Positions 36,808 through 46,897 are shown, counted from the stretch's first letter. The stretch is DNA of 64,000 bases from Sphingomonadaceae bacterium (GCA_947472735.1 CANJBY010000002.1:61819-125818), one strand, 5' to 3'. Notes: generated from the letters alone by a model not told the origin. Numbers and translations: made by a program.

Positions 36808-38067
36808 ATGGCTCGCATCGTCGGCGGCATCGCCACTTCGCACACGCCCACCATTGCTTTCGCCAAAGATGCGAACAAGCAGGACGATCCCGTCTGGAAG
36901 CCCATTTTCGAAGGTTACGAACCGGTGCAGCAGTGGCTGCGCGAGAAGCAGCCCGATGTGCTGGTCTACATCTACAACGACCACATGACCGCGTTCTTCG
37001 ACCACTATTCGCACTTTGCCATGGGCGTGGGTGAAAGCTTCGGCCCCGCTGACGAAGGCGGCGGCGCGCGAGATCTTCCGCGGATCAAGGGCGATCCGAA
37101 GTTCGCGCAGCACCTGGCCATGGCACTGGTCGCCGATGAGTTCGACCTCTCGTATTTCCAGGGCAAGAATCTGGATCACGGGGCCTTCTCGCCGCTTTCC
37201 GTGCTGCTCGATCATGATGCGAACGGGTGGGCGGCGAAGCTGCTCCCGATCCAGTGCGGCGTGCTGACCGTGCCGCTGCCGTCGGCGCGGCGCTTCTGGA
37301 AGTTCGGCCGCTCGCTGCGCCGCGCGATCCAGTCCTATCCGGAAGATATCAAGGTGGCGATCGTCGGCACCGGCGGTCTCTCGCACCAGGTGCATGGCGA
37401 ACGCTGCGGCTTCAACAACACGCCGTGGGACATGGAGTTCATGGAGCGGCTCGAGAAGGATCCCGAGGGGCTGCTCGACATCCCGGTGGCCAAGCTGGCC
37501 GAACTTGGTGGCTGGGAAGGCGCCGAGGTGGTGATGTGGATGCTGATGCGCGGCGCGCTGGCCAAAGAGGTCAAGTGCACCCACAAAACCTACTTTCTTC
37601 CTTCGATGACCCCGATCGTCAGCATGATCTTCGAGGAAGTTTCAGACGAAGTCCCGGCGGAGAGCGACGAGGCGCTGAGGGCCCGCATGATGCACCAATG
37701 GGAAGGCGCTGCGGCGCTGGAGGGAACGTATCCCTTCACGATCGAGCGTTCGGTCAAAGGCTTCCGCATCAACCACTTCCTCCATTCGTTGATCGATCCG
37801 GAAGTTCGCGCCCGGTTCAAGGCCGATGAGGAAGCGACTCTCGCCGCTGCGGACCTTTCGGACGAGGAACGCGCGCTGATCCGCAATCGCGACTGGATCG
37901 GCATGATCCGCTACGGCGTGATCTTCTTCATGCTGGAAAAGCTCGGCGCGGTTACGGGGGTGGGCAACATTCACATCTACGCCGCGATGAAGGGCATGAG
38001 CGTGGAAGACTTCCAGAAGACCCGCAACGCCGCGATCACTTATGGGGTCGCGGGCAAGGAGAAGTAA
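36808..38067 (+). CDS. desB: Gallate dioxygenase
   Basis: A 419-residue extradiol dioxygenase with a LigB-like catalytic half and a LigA-like C-terminal half in one chain, the layout of Sphingobium DesB. It opens gallate to 4-oxalomesaconate using Fe(II). Iron ligands H12 (ATSHTP), H59 (YNDHM) and E240 (WEGAEVV), plus H124 (LDHGAF) and H193 (GLSHQVHGER), match DesB. This product enters the pathway at the substrate of LigU/LigJ, whose genes lie 15 kb away. The gene stands alone with its own promoter region. Confidence 0.93.
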   Translation: MARIVGGIATSHTPTIAFAKDANKQDDPVWKPIFEGYEPVQQWLREKQPDVLVYIYNDHMTAFFDHYSHFAMGVGESFGPADEGGGARDLPRIKGDPKFAQHLAMALVADEFDLSYFQGKNLDHGAFSPLSVLLDHDANGWAAKLLPIQCGVLTVPLPSARRFWKFGRSLRRAIQSYPEDIKVAIVGTGGLSHQVHGERCGFNNTPWDMEFMERLEKDPEGLLDIPVAKLAELGGWEGAEVVMWMLMRGALAKEVKCTHKTYFLPSMTPIVSMIFEEVSDEVPAESDEALRARMMHQWEGAAALEGTYPFTIERSVKGFRINHFLHSLIDPEVRARFKADEEATLAAADLSDEERALIRNRDWIGMIRYGVIFFMLEKLGAVTGVGNIHIYAAMKGMSVEDFQKTRNAAITYGVAGKEK

Positions 38068-38069
38068 GC

Positions 38070-38096
38070 GGCGCTGCGGCGGTCAGTCGCAGCGCC
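38070..38096. terminator. Perfect hairpin between convergent desB and SnoaL genes
   Basis: GGCGCTGCG (38070-38078) pairs exactly with CGCAGCGCC (38088-38096) over a nine-base loop. It fills the whole gap between two convergent genes and can serve both strands. No T-run follows on either side. Confidence 0.6.
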
Positions 38097-38103
38097 AACT
38101 TGC

Positions 38104-38499
38104 TCATACGGGGTCGGCCGGGTTCACCCGGTCGGGCTTGATGTCCTGCAGCACGTCCCAGTGTTCCACGATCTTGCCGTTCTCGATCCGGAACAGGTCG
38201 ACGGTTACCCATCCGTCATCACCGGGAAAGCGGCGGGCGTGATAGTGCGCGGCGACCATGTTGCCGTCGACCAGAATGCGCTTGATGTCGTGAACCGATA
38301 ACGGGTTCACTTCCCTGATGTGGCGGATCAGCCCCTTCAGCGGTTCGCGTCCGCCGGTGTGGTCCTGATTGTGCTGGACGTAGTCCTCCGCAATGAATTC
38401 GTCGACCTTGTCGGGATCGAGTGGGTTTAGGCACTCGTCATAGAGGCGCTGGACCAGCTTGAGATTGGCCGCTTCCTCGGGGCTGTATTCGCGGGGCAT
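38104..38499 (-). CDS. SnoaL-like/NTF2-fold protein 1
   Basis: A 131-residue NTF2-fold protein. FIAEDYVQHNQDHTGGREPLKGLI and the C-terminal DLFRIENGKIVEHWDVLQ are typical of the SnoaL-like group (nuclear transport factor 2-like), which includes polyketide cyclases and proteins of unknown activity. It follows a paralogue by 11 bases on the same strand. A role in aromatic metabolism beside desB is an inference from position only. Confidence 0.8.
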   Translation of the reverse strand: MPREYSPEEAANLKLVQRLYDECLNPLDPDKVDEFIAEDYVQHNQDHTGGREPLKGLIRHIREVNPLSVHDIKRILVDGNMVAAHYHARRFPGDDGWVTVDLFRIENGKIVEHWDVLQDIKPDRVNPADPV

Positions 38500-38510
38500 G
38501 ATCGAACCTT

Positions 38511-38930
38511 TCAGAAGATGCCGTTGTCGTGGGGCAGGCTGGCGGGGATCTCCTGCAGGACCTCCCAATGCTCGCGGACCTTGCCGTCCTCCATCCGGAA
38601 GATGTCCATGATCGACATGCCCGGATCGCCCGCGTGACGGATGGTGTGGATGTGGAAGATGGTAAAATCGCCGTCGGCGAAGGCTGCCTTGATCGCCATC
38701 CGCACGTCGGGAAAGCGGTCGCCCCGGTCGCGGAAGAAGGCGCGCAGGCCCTCGCGGCCACCGCTCGCTGCGGTCGAGTGCTGGATGTAGTCTTCGGCAA
38801 GGAACTCGTCGATCAGGTCCGCGTCGAACTTGAACAGCATCTCGGTGTACATCCGCTCGCAGGTCGCGAGGTTTCGCGCCTCGAGGTCGCTGTAGCTGCG
38901 TGGGGCCGTGCCTTTGCTGTCATACCGCAT
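38511..38930 (-). CDS. SnoaL-like/NTF2-fold protein 2
   Basis: A 139-residue paralogue of the next gene, sharing FLAEDYIQHSTAASGGREGLRAF and DIFRMEDGKVREHWEVLQ. In both, the histidine of Y-x-QH and the tryptophan of EHW are conserved, which in this fold usually line the pocket. Start ATG 38930 gives the normal length. The pair arose by tandem duplication with divergence. The function is not known. Confidence 0.8.
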   Translation of the reverse strand: MRYDSKGTAPRSYSDLEARNLATCERMYTEMLFKFDADLIDEFLAEDYIQHSTAASGGREGLRAFFRDRGDRFPDVRMAIKAAFADGDFTIFHIHTIRHAGDPGMSIMDIFRMEDGKVREHWEVLQEIPASLPHDNGIF

Positions 38931-38953
38931 GGTGTTGATCGTGCCTTTCCTTA

Positions 38954-40336
38954 TCAGCCGTAGCGACCCCTGAGCAGCCCCCACGCCGCCCTCAGGCCAA
39001 GGGCATCGCCGCCCTTCGGGCGGCCCGGCTTGCCGGCTGGCCGCCAGGCGAAGGTATCGAAATGCGCCCAGTCGATTCCTTCCGGGACGAAGCGATCCAG
39101 GAACAAGCCCGCAGCAGAAGCGCCCGCGTAACCATTGTTCGGACTGTTGTTGAGGTCGGCAATGTCGCTTTTGAGGTACTCTCGGTAACCTTCGAACAGC
39201 GGCAGTCGCCAACAAGGATCGTCAGCTTCGATCCCGGCCGCGAGCAGGGCATCGGCAGTATCGTCACGGCGGGTCATCAGTGCTGGCAGGTCCGGACCGA
39301 GCGCGACCCGGGCTGCTCCGGTCAGCGTGGCGAAGTCGATCACCAGTTGTGGCGCATCCTCTCCGGCGCGGGAAAGAGCATCCGCGAGGATCAGGCGGCC
39401 CTCGGCGTCGGTATTGCCGATTTCCACCGTCAGTCCGGCGCGGCTGCGCAGCACGTCGCCGGGACGGAAAGCGTTGCCCGAGATGGCATTTTCTACCGCG
39501 GGGATCAGCAGATGCAGCCGTACCGGGAGGTTTGCGCCCATCACCAGTCTGGCCAGCGCCAAGGCGTGGGCCGCGCCGCCCATGTCTTTCTTCATCAGGA
39601 GCATTGCTGAGGAGGGCTTGATGTCGAGCCCTCCTGAATCGAAGCAGACGCCTTTGCCAACCAGCGCCACCCTGGGATGCTTCGGATCGCCCCAGACCAG
39701 CTCGATCATTCGCGGAGCATGGCCGCGTGAAGCGGCCCGGCCGACCATGTGGACCATCGGGAAGCCGCGTTCCAACGCATCGCCGCGGGTTACGTGCAGT
39801 TCGGCCTTGAAGGCCTTGGCCAGCAGTTCGGCCTCGTGCTCAAGCTGCGAGGGTCCCATGTCCTCCGCCGGCGTATTCACCAGATCGCGTACCAGGGTCA
39901 CGGCTTCGGCTTCGGCGAGCGCTGACGCCGCAGCCTTGGGCTGCTTCGAGAGCAGAATTCGCGGACCGGTAGCGGAAGGCTCGCTGCGGTAGCGATCAAA
40001 GCGGTATTGCCCTGTCACCCAGCCGAACTTGGCCTTGCCCGCTTCGGTGTTGGCCAGCCGGTAGGTCCCTTCTGGCAGGACCTCGGCAAGCTTGCCCATA
40101 CACCAGCTCGACAGTGCATCGACCTTGGCGACTCCGGCGGCGACCAGCCAGCCCTCGCCATCGGGGACGATTGCGTGCTCATAGCCACCCGCTTCGAACT
40201 TCTGCGCGGCGAGTGCGGCGCGCTGCGCACTGGACAAGCCCTTGACGAAGCCATCCAGCCCCGCCTTGTCTACGAGGTGAATTGCAACGGCCTGCTGGCC
40301 GCGATCGGGCTGGATCAGCGCATCTTTGTCAGTCAT
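38954..40336 (-). CDS. Leucyl aminopeptidase family protein (M17)
   Basis: A 460-residue cytoplasmic M17 metallo-aminopeptidase. Metal and active-site motifs are present: GKGVCFDSGGLDIKPSSAM, MKKDMGGAAHAL and the signature NTDAEGRLILADAL. LVNTPAEDMGPSQL is the N-terminal family block. It removes N-terminal residues from peptides. It is divergent from map, another peptide-processing enzyme, with 80 bases between them. Confidence 0.92.
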   Translation of the reverse strand: MTDKDALIQPDRGQQAVAIHLVDKAGLDGFVKGLSSAQRAALAAQKFEAGGYEHAIVPDGEGWLVAAGVAKVDALSSWCMGKLAEVLPEGTYRLANTEAGKAKFGWVTGQYRFDRYRSEPSATGPRILLSKQPKAAASALAEAEAVTLVRDLVNTPAEDMGPSQLEHEAELLAKAFKAELHVTRGDALERGFPMVHMVGRAASRGHAPRMIELVWGDPKHPRVALVGKGVCFDSGGLDIKPSSAMLLMKKDMGGAAHALALARLVMGANLPVRLHLLIPAVENAISGNAFRPGDVLRSRAGLTVEIGNTDAEGRLILADALSRAGEDAPQLVIDFATLTGAARVALGPDLPALMTRRDDTADALLAAGIEADDPCWRLPLFEGYREYLKSDIADLNNSPNNGYAGASAAGLFLDRFVPEGIDWAHFDTFAWRPAGKPGRPKGGDALGLRAAWGLLRGRYG

Positions 40337-40416
40337 CGGAACGTGATAGCGCGCAAAAGTGCCGCCTCGCAACGCCGCGCTCGCAATTCCGGCCGGCAAT
40401 CGCTAAATGGCGGGCG

Positions 40417-41241
40417 ATGACCCAGTACCAGACCGTTACCTCTGCCGACACCGTTCTGCGCGACGGCACGATAAAACTGCACGGCCCCGATGGCTTCGAG
40501 GGAATGCGCCGGGCCGGCCGGCTCGCCGCCGAGATTCTCGACGCGCTGGTCGATGTCGTGCGGCCGGGCGTGACCACCGGCGAGATCGATGACATCGTTC
40601 GCGAAATGACCATAGCCGGCGGCGCGGTTCCAGCCACCATGGGCTACCGTGGCTTTGCCCACAGTTGCTGCACTTCGATCAACCACGTGGTGTGCCATGG
40701 CATCCCGGGCGACAAGGCGCTGAAGGACGGCGACATCGTCAATATCGACGTCACGCCCTTGCTCGATGGTTGGCATGGCGATTCGAGCCGCATGTACCTG
40801 GTCGGCGATGTGCCGCTGAAGGCGCGGCGCCTGGTCGATGTGACATACGAATGCCTGATGATCGGAATTGAAGTGGCCCGCCCCGGCGCGCGGCTGGGCG
40901 ACATCGGCGCCGCAATCCAGCGCCATGCCGAAGCAAATCGCTATGGTGTGGTGCGCGAGTTCTGCGGACACGGGCTGGGCCGCCTGTTCCATGATTCCCC
41001 GGAGGTGGTCCACGCTGCCCGCGCTGGAACCGGTCCGGAATTGCGCCCGGGCATGTTCTTCACCATCGAGCCGATGATCAACCTGGGTAAGGCCCCGGTG
41101 AAGATGCTGGACGATGGGTGGACAGCCGTCACCCGCGATCGCTCGCTCTCGGCGCAGTTCGAGCATTCCATCGGGATCACCGAGGACGGCTGCGAGATCT
41201 TCACGTTGAGCCCCAAAGGGTTGCACAACCCGCCTTACTGA
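40417..41241 (+). CDS. map: Methionine aminopeptidase, type I
   Basis: A 274-residue enzyme that removes the initiator methionine from new proteins. Active-site residues lie in HGIPGDKALKDGDIVNIDVTPLLDGWHGDSSRM, GHGLGRLFHDSPEVVH and FTIEPMINLG, with the last glutamate near SAQFEHSIGITEDG. ATG 40417 is chosen by family length. The broken TonB receptor follows after about 150 bases. Confidence 0.95.
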   Translation: MTQYQTVTSADTVLRDGTIKLHGPDGFEGMRRAGRLAAEILDALVDVVRPGVTTGEIDDIVREMTIAGGAVPATMGYRGFAHSCCTSINHVVCHGIPGDKALKDGDIVNIDVTPLLDGWHGDSSRMYLVGDVPLKARRLVDVTYECLMIGIEVARPGARLGDIGAAIQRHAEANRYGVVREFCGHGLGRLFHDSPEVVHAARAGTGPELRPGMFFTIEPMINLGKAPVKMLDDGWTAVTRDRSLSAQFEHSIGITEDGCEIFTLSPKGLHNPPY

Positions 41242-41394
41242 ACTGCGCCGAAAGGCACTGCTGATACTTCTCGGCTCCGCTCATCCGGACCGCGGGCAGA
41301 CCTGCTCGTGTGTCCGACGTAGCAGTCTCCAGACAAGCGAAACACCGGCCCGGCGCTCATCATGAGCCGGGTCTCAAGGTCTTGCGCCCGGTGA
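41242..41394. other. Unassigned DNA between map and the receptor fragment
   Basis: No gene is supported. An imperfect inverted repeat CCCGG-CG-CTCAT / ATGAG-CCGGG spans 41349-41371. The receptor reading frame becomes recognisable only at 41395, so the breakpoint of its 5' loss lies here. Confidence 0.5.
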
Positions 41395-44046
41395 TCTGAG
41401 CGCGTCGAGATCCTCACGGGCGGCGCTTCGGCCACCTACGGTGCCGACGCTGTTGCTGGCGTCGTGAACTTCATCATGAAGAAGAACTTCACTGGCCTTT
41501 CGCTCGATGGACAGGCCGGCGTATCCGAGCACGGTGACGGGTTCGAATACTCCGTCAGCGGGATCATGGGCGCGAATTTCGATGATGGCCGGGGCAACGT
41601 CAGCCTCAGCATGTCGACCAACGTCCGCAAGGGCGCATTGCGCCGCGACCGGGCATGGTTCCGCGATCTGTGGCGAGATCCAACGATTGGTGGCACGCAG
41701 TTCTTCCCAGACTTCACCGGCGCAGATCTGCTGGCCCCGGCAAGCAATACGGCGCTGGTCTCGGTTTTCGGTGCCACCGGGTCCAATCCTGCGCAGTACA
41801 ATCCCAATGGGCGGTTCTACTTCAACGACGATGGCACGCCGTTCACCGGCTTCTTCCAGAGCTTCTCTCCGGGCGGCGTGAGCCGGTTCAAGGGTGATCT
41901 CACCGGGATCAAGTGGAAGAAGACCTCTGACGGATTGCTGGCCCAGAACTTCATCGATGACAAACTTACCCTGCCGTCAGAGCGCTACAACATGCTCGCG
42001 CGCGGCAACTATGAGCTGAACGACTGGATCGGCGTGTTCGCGCAGGGCATGTTCAGCAAGGTCTCTTCGCACACCGCGCAGGAACCATCCCCTTCGACCA
42101 ACGGCTGGGGCGCATTGATCCCCAACGATGGCCGTGCGATCCCCGCCAGCCTGCAGACCCTGCTCAACAGCCGCCCGGACCCGACGGCACCGTGGCTGCT
42201 GACTTACCTGCTGGACTTCGGCGGAAACCGGACGTCGGACGTCGATGTGTTCACCTACAATCTGCAGGCCGGCTTCGAAGGCAAAATTCCGGGCACCGAC
42301 TGGACCTGGGAATTGTTCGCGTCGAATGGCCAATCGGAAACGACATCGACCCAGAAGGGCTTTGCTTCTCTGGAGCGCTTCCGCGCTGTCGTCACGCAGC
42401 CCAACTGGGGTGCCGGTTTCAAGTCGAATTCCAATGCCACGTTCGGCGGCTTTGGTTCCGCCCAAGCCACCTGCACCAGTGGCTTCAATCCGTTCAATCC
42501 CACTCTGGTGATCAGCAAGGATTGTGCAGAGGCCATCTCTGCCGACATCAAGACCCGTTCGGTGATGACTCAGTCGGTCTGGGAGTTCAACGCTCAGGGC
42601 GCGTTGTTTGCGCTGCCTGCGGGTGACTTGCGGGCGGCCATCGGTGCCTCCAGCCGCACCAACAAGTATGAATTCCTCAATGACACCTTGACGACCCAAG
42701 GGCGCTCCTTCCTCGATCAGGCCATCGGCCTGTATCCGAGCGGCAACTCCGGCGGATCGATCACGGTGCGGGAGGTCTACGGCGAACTTCTCGTTCCAAT
42801 CATCAAGGACAGCTTCATCAAGGCGCTGAACCTGGAACTGGGTGCCCGGTATTCGGACTACAGCACGACCGGCAGCACCACGACCTACAAGGCGCTCGCC
42901 GACATTGAAGTCAATGACTGGTTCCGCCTCCGCGGCGGCTTCAACCGCGCTGTCCGCGCCCCCAACGTTGCCGAGCTCTACCTCGCGCCGCAGCAGACCT
43001 TTGTCTTCTCGGCCGGCGGTGATCCTTGCTCGGTCAACAATACGCTGCCTTACTCGGCCAACCCGGCCTCCAACCCGACCAGTGCGGCACAGGTCAAGGC
43101 GCTGTGCAGCACGATCATGAACAAGTTCGATCCAACCACCTCGGCAACCTTCTACGCCAACACCACGGCGCAATCGGTTGGCAGTGCTTTTGCCTTCCCG
43201 ACGCTGCAGGGCAACCCCGGTATCCGGCCTGAGACTGCCGATACCTGGACCGCCGGTGTGGTTTTGAAATCGCCACTTGAAGGTGCGCTCAGCACGCTGC
43301 GACTGGCAATCGACTACTACAACATCAAGGTGAAGAACGCGATCGGTGCCCAGTCGATCGACGTCGCGCAGCAGCAGTGCTTCTCGACGGTCTACAACCC
43401 CACGCTGACGGCTAGCTCGCCGTATTGCGCGGGTATCAATCGCGTGGCGCGCGATGGGGCCATCGGCAACATCATCACCACGTTCTACAACAACGGTCAG
43501 TTCCAGACCTCCGGCATCGACGTGCAGCTTGACTGGGCGGCCGATATCGGACCGGGCCGGTTCAGCCTGAATTCGGTCTTCAACTACCTGATCTCGATGA
43601 AGTCGAAGGAACTGTCCGGTAACCCGCTGCTTGAATACGCGGGCACACTTGGTCCGAACCAGAATGGGCTCAATCCCGGAGCCTATCGCTGGAAGATGCT
43701 CAATACCTTCGGGTACAGCATAGGTGCGGCCAACATCTCGCTCCAGTGGAAGCACCTGCCGTCGATCAAATCGGCAAGCTACGCAGCAAATCCGAAAACA
43801 ACCGGATTGGGTGCTGGTGCGTATGAGCTGTTCAACCTGAATGGCTCTTATTCGATCACGGATGGAGTAACGATCCGGGTCGGCGTGGACAATCTGTTCA
43901 ACAAGGCACCGCCGGTGCTTGAACGGAACCCAGGAAACGCTGCGGTCGGCGTGCTGCCAGGTGGCACTTTCTCCAGCAGCAACAACACCTACTTCTACGA
44001 TCTGGTTGGTCGCCGCTTCTACGCCGGCGCCAGCTTCAAGTTCTGA
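41395..44046 (+). pseudogene. TonB-dependent receptor lacking signal peptide and plug
   Basis: In frame from 41395 the DNA reads ERVEILTGGASATYGADAVAG-VNFI, the end of a TonB-receptor plug domain, and continues as a complete barrel of about 860 residues ending in RRFYAGASFKF. Upstream, a TGA at 41392-41394 and unrelated DNA replace the expected 150-plus residues (signal peptide, TonB box, most of the plug). The ATG at 41464 could start a truncated product, but without an export signal it cannot work. A strong terminator follows, so the 3' end is intact. Confidence 0.8.
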
Positions 44047-44070
44047 TCGAGAAGTCTGACTGTTGATGGG

Positions 44071-44100
44071 AAGGGGGCTGCCGCAGGGCCGCCCCCTTTT
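44071..44100 (+). terminator. Rho-independent terminator after the receptor
   Basis: AAGGGGGC (44071-44078) pairs exactly with GCCCCCTT (44091-44098), loop of 12, then TTTT. It lies 25 bases past the receptor stop and in front of the dehydrogenase. Confidence 0.85.
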
Positions 44101-44194
44101 CATACCGGATTGTGGCCGGGAGCGAGGGTTTCGAGGCGAGTTACAGCGCCCTGAGATCCGGCTAGAGAACAAAAAGATGGTTCGGAGAGATACC

Positions 44195-46324
44195 ATGATG
44201 CTTAAGGGGGAAAAGTCCGGTCTGCCCGCGATTGTCGGAACGATGGTCGCAGCCCTTCTGCTGTTGAGCGGGTGCCAGCAGACGCCTAAGGCCGGCAACA
44301 TCGACGAGCAGCGCCTCCTCGCCGCCGACAAGGACGCCGATAACTGGCTGTCCTACGGCCGCACTTATGACGAGCAGCGCTTCAGCCCGCTTGAGCAGGT
44401 CAATGCGGACAACGTCGGAAAGCTGGGCCTGGCCTGGTCAGTCGATCTGGATACCCGCCGCGGTCAGGAAGCGACGCCGATCGTCGTCGACGGGGTGATG
44501 TACATCTCCACTGCCTGGTCCAAGGTCATGGCTATCGACGCCGCGACCGGCAAGGTGCTGTGGCAATTCGATCCCAAGGTTATTGGAGCAAAGGGCGCGC
44601 ACGCTTGTTGCGACGTGGTCAACCGCGGCGTGGCAGTGTGGAAGGGCCGTGTCTTCGTCGGCACCATCGACGGCCGCCTGATCGCGCTCGACGCGGCGAC
44701 CGGCAAGGAAGCCTGGTCGCAGGTCACCGTTGATCAGTCCAAACCCTACACCATTACCGGCGCGCCGCGCGTGGTGCGCGACAAAGTCTACATCGGCAAC
44801 AGCGGCGCCGAACTGGGCGTGCGCGGTTATATCTCCGCTTACGACACCAACACGGGCAAACTGGTCTGGCGGTTCTACACTGTGCCCGGAGACCCTGCGA
44901 AGGGCCCCGACAACGCCGCCTCCGACAAAGCCTTCGCCGATTTCGCGGGCAAGACCTGGAACGGCAACTGGTGGGAAATGGGCGGCGGCGGCACCGTTTG
45001 GGATTCGATCGTTTACGATGCGGAGCTGAACCAGCTGCTGATCGGCGTCGGCAACGGCGCGCCCTGGAATCATCGCGCGCGATCGGCCGGGAAGGGCGAC
45101 AACCTGTTCCTGTCCTCGATCCTCGCACTCGATCCGGATACTGGCGCCTACAAGTGGCACTACCAGATCAATCCCGGCGAGACCTGGGACTTTACCGCCA
45201 CCCAGCAGATCACGCTGGCGACGCTCAACATCGATGGCAAGCCGCGCAAGGTGGCGATGCAGGCACCCAAGAACGGGTTCTTCTACGTGGTCGACCGGAC
45301 CAACGGGAAGCTGATCTCGGCCGAAGCCTATGCTCCGCAGAATTGGGCTTACAAGATCGACATCGCCACCGGCCGGCCGGTCGAGCGGCCCGAGGCTCGT
45401 TATGCCGACAAGCCCTACATGATCTATCCCTCGGGGATCGGCGCCCACGCCTGGTTCCCGATGACCTATTCGCCCAAGACCGGACTGGTCTACATCCCAT
45501 CGATGCACGTGCCGCTGACATATAGCGACGACGTGAATTACGAGCGCCACCCCGGCCGCTGGAACACTGGCGTATCATTCCTCGCGCCGCCCGAAGGGGC
45601 GGTTCCCGGCAAGGACCCGGCCGAACGGCGGGCCAATCTTGCCAAGCAGAACTACGGCGCGCTGGTTGCCTGGGATCCGGTCAAGCAGAAGCCGGCCTGG
45701 ACCAAGCGGCAGAGTTGGGCCTGGAACGGGGGCTTGCTCTCAACGGCGGGCAACCTGCTGTTCCAGGGCGATCCCTACGGCTTCTTCCACGCCTACCGGG
45801 CCGACAACGGCCAGGAATTGTGGAAATTCCAGTCGGAACGCGGGATCATGGCCGGACCGATCACGTACCGCGTGAAGGGCGAACAGTATGTGGCCGTGCT
45901 GGGCGGCTATGGCGGCTCGATGGGCATGGCAACCGAGTCCGAATGGATGCGCCGACCTACCCCGAATGGCGTGATGATGGCGTTCAAGCTCGGCGGAACG
46001 GCGAAACTCACGCCGCTTCCGGCGCAGGTCAAACCGCCGTTCGCCGCGAGCAAGGACAACTTCACTCCGGCGCAACTGGCCGAGGGCGAACGCTGGTACT
46101 TCACGTATTGCTCGATCTGCCACACCGGACCGGTCAACCCCAACCTGATGCGCTCGGCGCTCGCCACCGACGCACAGGCGTGGCAAGCTGTTGTCCATGG
46201 CGGTGCGCTGAAGGACAACGGCATGATCAGCTTTGCGCCTTACCTTTCCAAGCAGCAGGTGGAATCGGTGCGCGGCTATGTGTTGAGCCAGGCGTCCAAG
46301 GCCGGAGCCGAAGGACAGAAGTGA
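44195..46324 (+). CDS. PQQ-dependent quinohemoprotein dehydrogenase (type II alcohol dehydrogenase)
   Basis: A 709-residue periplasmic enzyme with an N-terminal lipoprotein signal (LLLLSGC, C27). An eight-bladed PQQ propeller covers about residues 45-600, including the vicinal disulfide C138-C139 (HACCDVV). A cytochrome c domain follows, with the heme site CSICH at 639-643 and a likely axial M677. It oxidises alcohols or aldehydes and passes electrons from PQQ to heme. ATG 44195 has GGAGAGA directly upstream. No PQQ synthesis genes lie here. The substrate is unknown. Confidence 0.9.
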   Translation: MMLKGEKSGLPAIVGTMVAALLLLSGCQQTPKAGNIDEQRLLAADKDADNWLSYGRTYDEQRFSPLEQVNADNVGKLGLAWSVDLDTRRGQEATPIVVDGVMYISTAWSKVMAIDAATGKVLWQFDPKVIGAKGAHACCDVVNRGVAVWKGRVFVGTIDGRLIALDAATGKEAWSQVTVDQSKPYTITGAPRVVRDKVYIGNSGAELGVRGYISAYDTNTGKLVWRFYTVPGDPAKGPDNAASDKAFADFAGKTWNGNWWEMGGGGTVWDSIVYDAELNQLLIGVGNGAPWNHRARSAGKGDNLFLSSILALDPDTGAYKWHYQINPGETWDFTATQQITLATLNIDGKPRKVAMQAPKNGFFYVVDRTNGKLISAEAYAPQNWAYKIDIATGRPVERPEARYADKPYMIYPSGIGAHAWFPMTYSPKTGLVYIPSMHVPLTYSDDVNYERHPGRWNTGVSFLAPPEGAVPGKDPAERRANLAKQNYGALVAWDPVKQKPAWTKRQSWAWNGGLLSTAGNLLFQGDPYGFFHAYRADNGQELWKFQSERGIMAGPITYRVKGEQYVAVLGGYGGSMGMATESEWMRRPTPNGVMMAFKLGGTAKLTPLPAQVKPPFAASKDNFTPAQLAEGERWYFTYCSICHTGPVNPNLMRSALATDAQAWQAVVHGGALKDNGMISFAPYLSKQQVESVRGYVLSQASKAGAEGQK

Positions 46325-46333
46325 CGGGACGGG

Positions 46334-46353
46334 GCTGCGCTGCGCTGCGCTGC
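46334..46353 (+). repeat. Four tandem GCTGC units
   Basis: GCTGC is repeated exactly four times between the dehydrogenase stop and the next gene's ribosome site (AGGAGG, 46373-46378). It is a short simple repeat in an untranslated leader. Confidence 0.8.
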
Positions 46354-46385
46354 CGGCACAGCACCGCCATCCAGGAGGATTTGCC

Positions 46386-46895
46386 ATGAGGATCGCCAGA
46401 GTTTCGCTTGCCGTGCTGTTGCTGGCCCCTGTCCAGCCGGCACTGGCCAACCAGGCTGAAGACGGTATCGAGCGCTGCGCCGCGATTGCCGATCCGGGTG
46501 CGCGGCTGGTTTGCTTTGATGACCTGGCCCGCGGCTTGCGGGCTCGACACGGGGGAGGCGATCGCGCCGAAACGCCGGTCGCTGCAAGTCCACCCAGCCC
46601 CGCCGCGCGGCAGGCCCAGTTCGGGCTCGACCAGCGCCAGATCCGGGCCCAGGACCCGACCGTAGAGCAACCGGTCGAGCGGATCACTGCGCACGTGGCG
46701 ACGATCCAGATGTTCGGGCCGGGCTATTGGACCATCTCCATGGCAGACGGTTCGGTGTGGCGCACCAATGAGCTCGTACCAAGCTTCCGTCCGCCCCGCA
46801 CCGGCCAGACGGTAGTGGTGCGCAAGGGCGTCCTCGGCGGCTATTTGCTGGAAGTCGGTAGCCAGACGGCCATGCGGATCAACCGCATCAAGTAA
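46386..46895 (+). CDS. Exported hypothetical protein
   Basis: A 169-residue protein with a signal peptide (VSLAVLLLAPVQPALA). The mature part begins with ERCAAIADPGARLVCFDDLA, a two-cysteine motif shared with several small periplasmic proteins, including T6SS-linked VasI-like ones. A C-terminal strand-rich domain (PGYWTISMADGSVWRTNE, GQTVVVRKGVLGGYLLEV) follows. The RBS is excellent. Function is not known; it may be co-transcribed with the PQQ enzyme. Confidence 0.75.
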   Translation: MRIARVSLAVLLLAPVQPALANQAEDGIERCAAIADPGARLVCFDDLARGLRARHGGGDRAETPVAASPPSPAARQAQFGLDQRQIRAQDPTVEQPVERITAHVATIQMFGPGYWTISMADGSVWRTNELVPSFRPPRTGQTVVVRKGVLGGYLLEVGSQTAMRINRIK

Positions 46896-46897
46896 GC

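Noticed and set aside
41235..41435. A 66-codon minus-strand frame between map and the receptor
   Set aside because: It crosses the receptor breakpoint and the end of map, with no ribosome site or known motif.
41977..44331. A 784-codon open frame antisense to the TonB receptor fragment
   Set aside because: It is the mirror of a clear receptor barrel, has arginine/histidine-rich composition and no domain; long antisense frames are common in high-GC genes.
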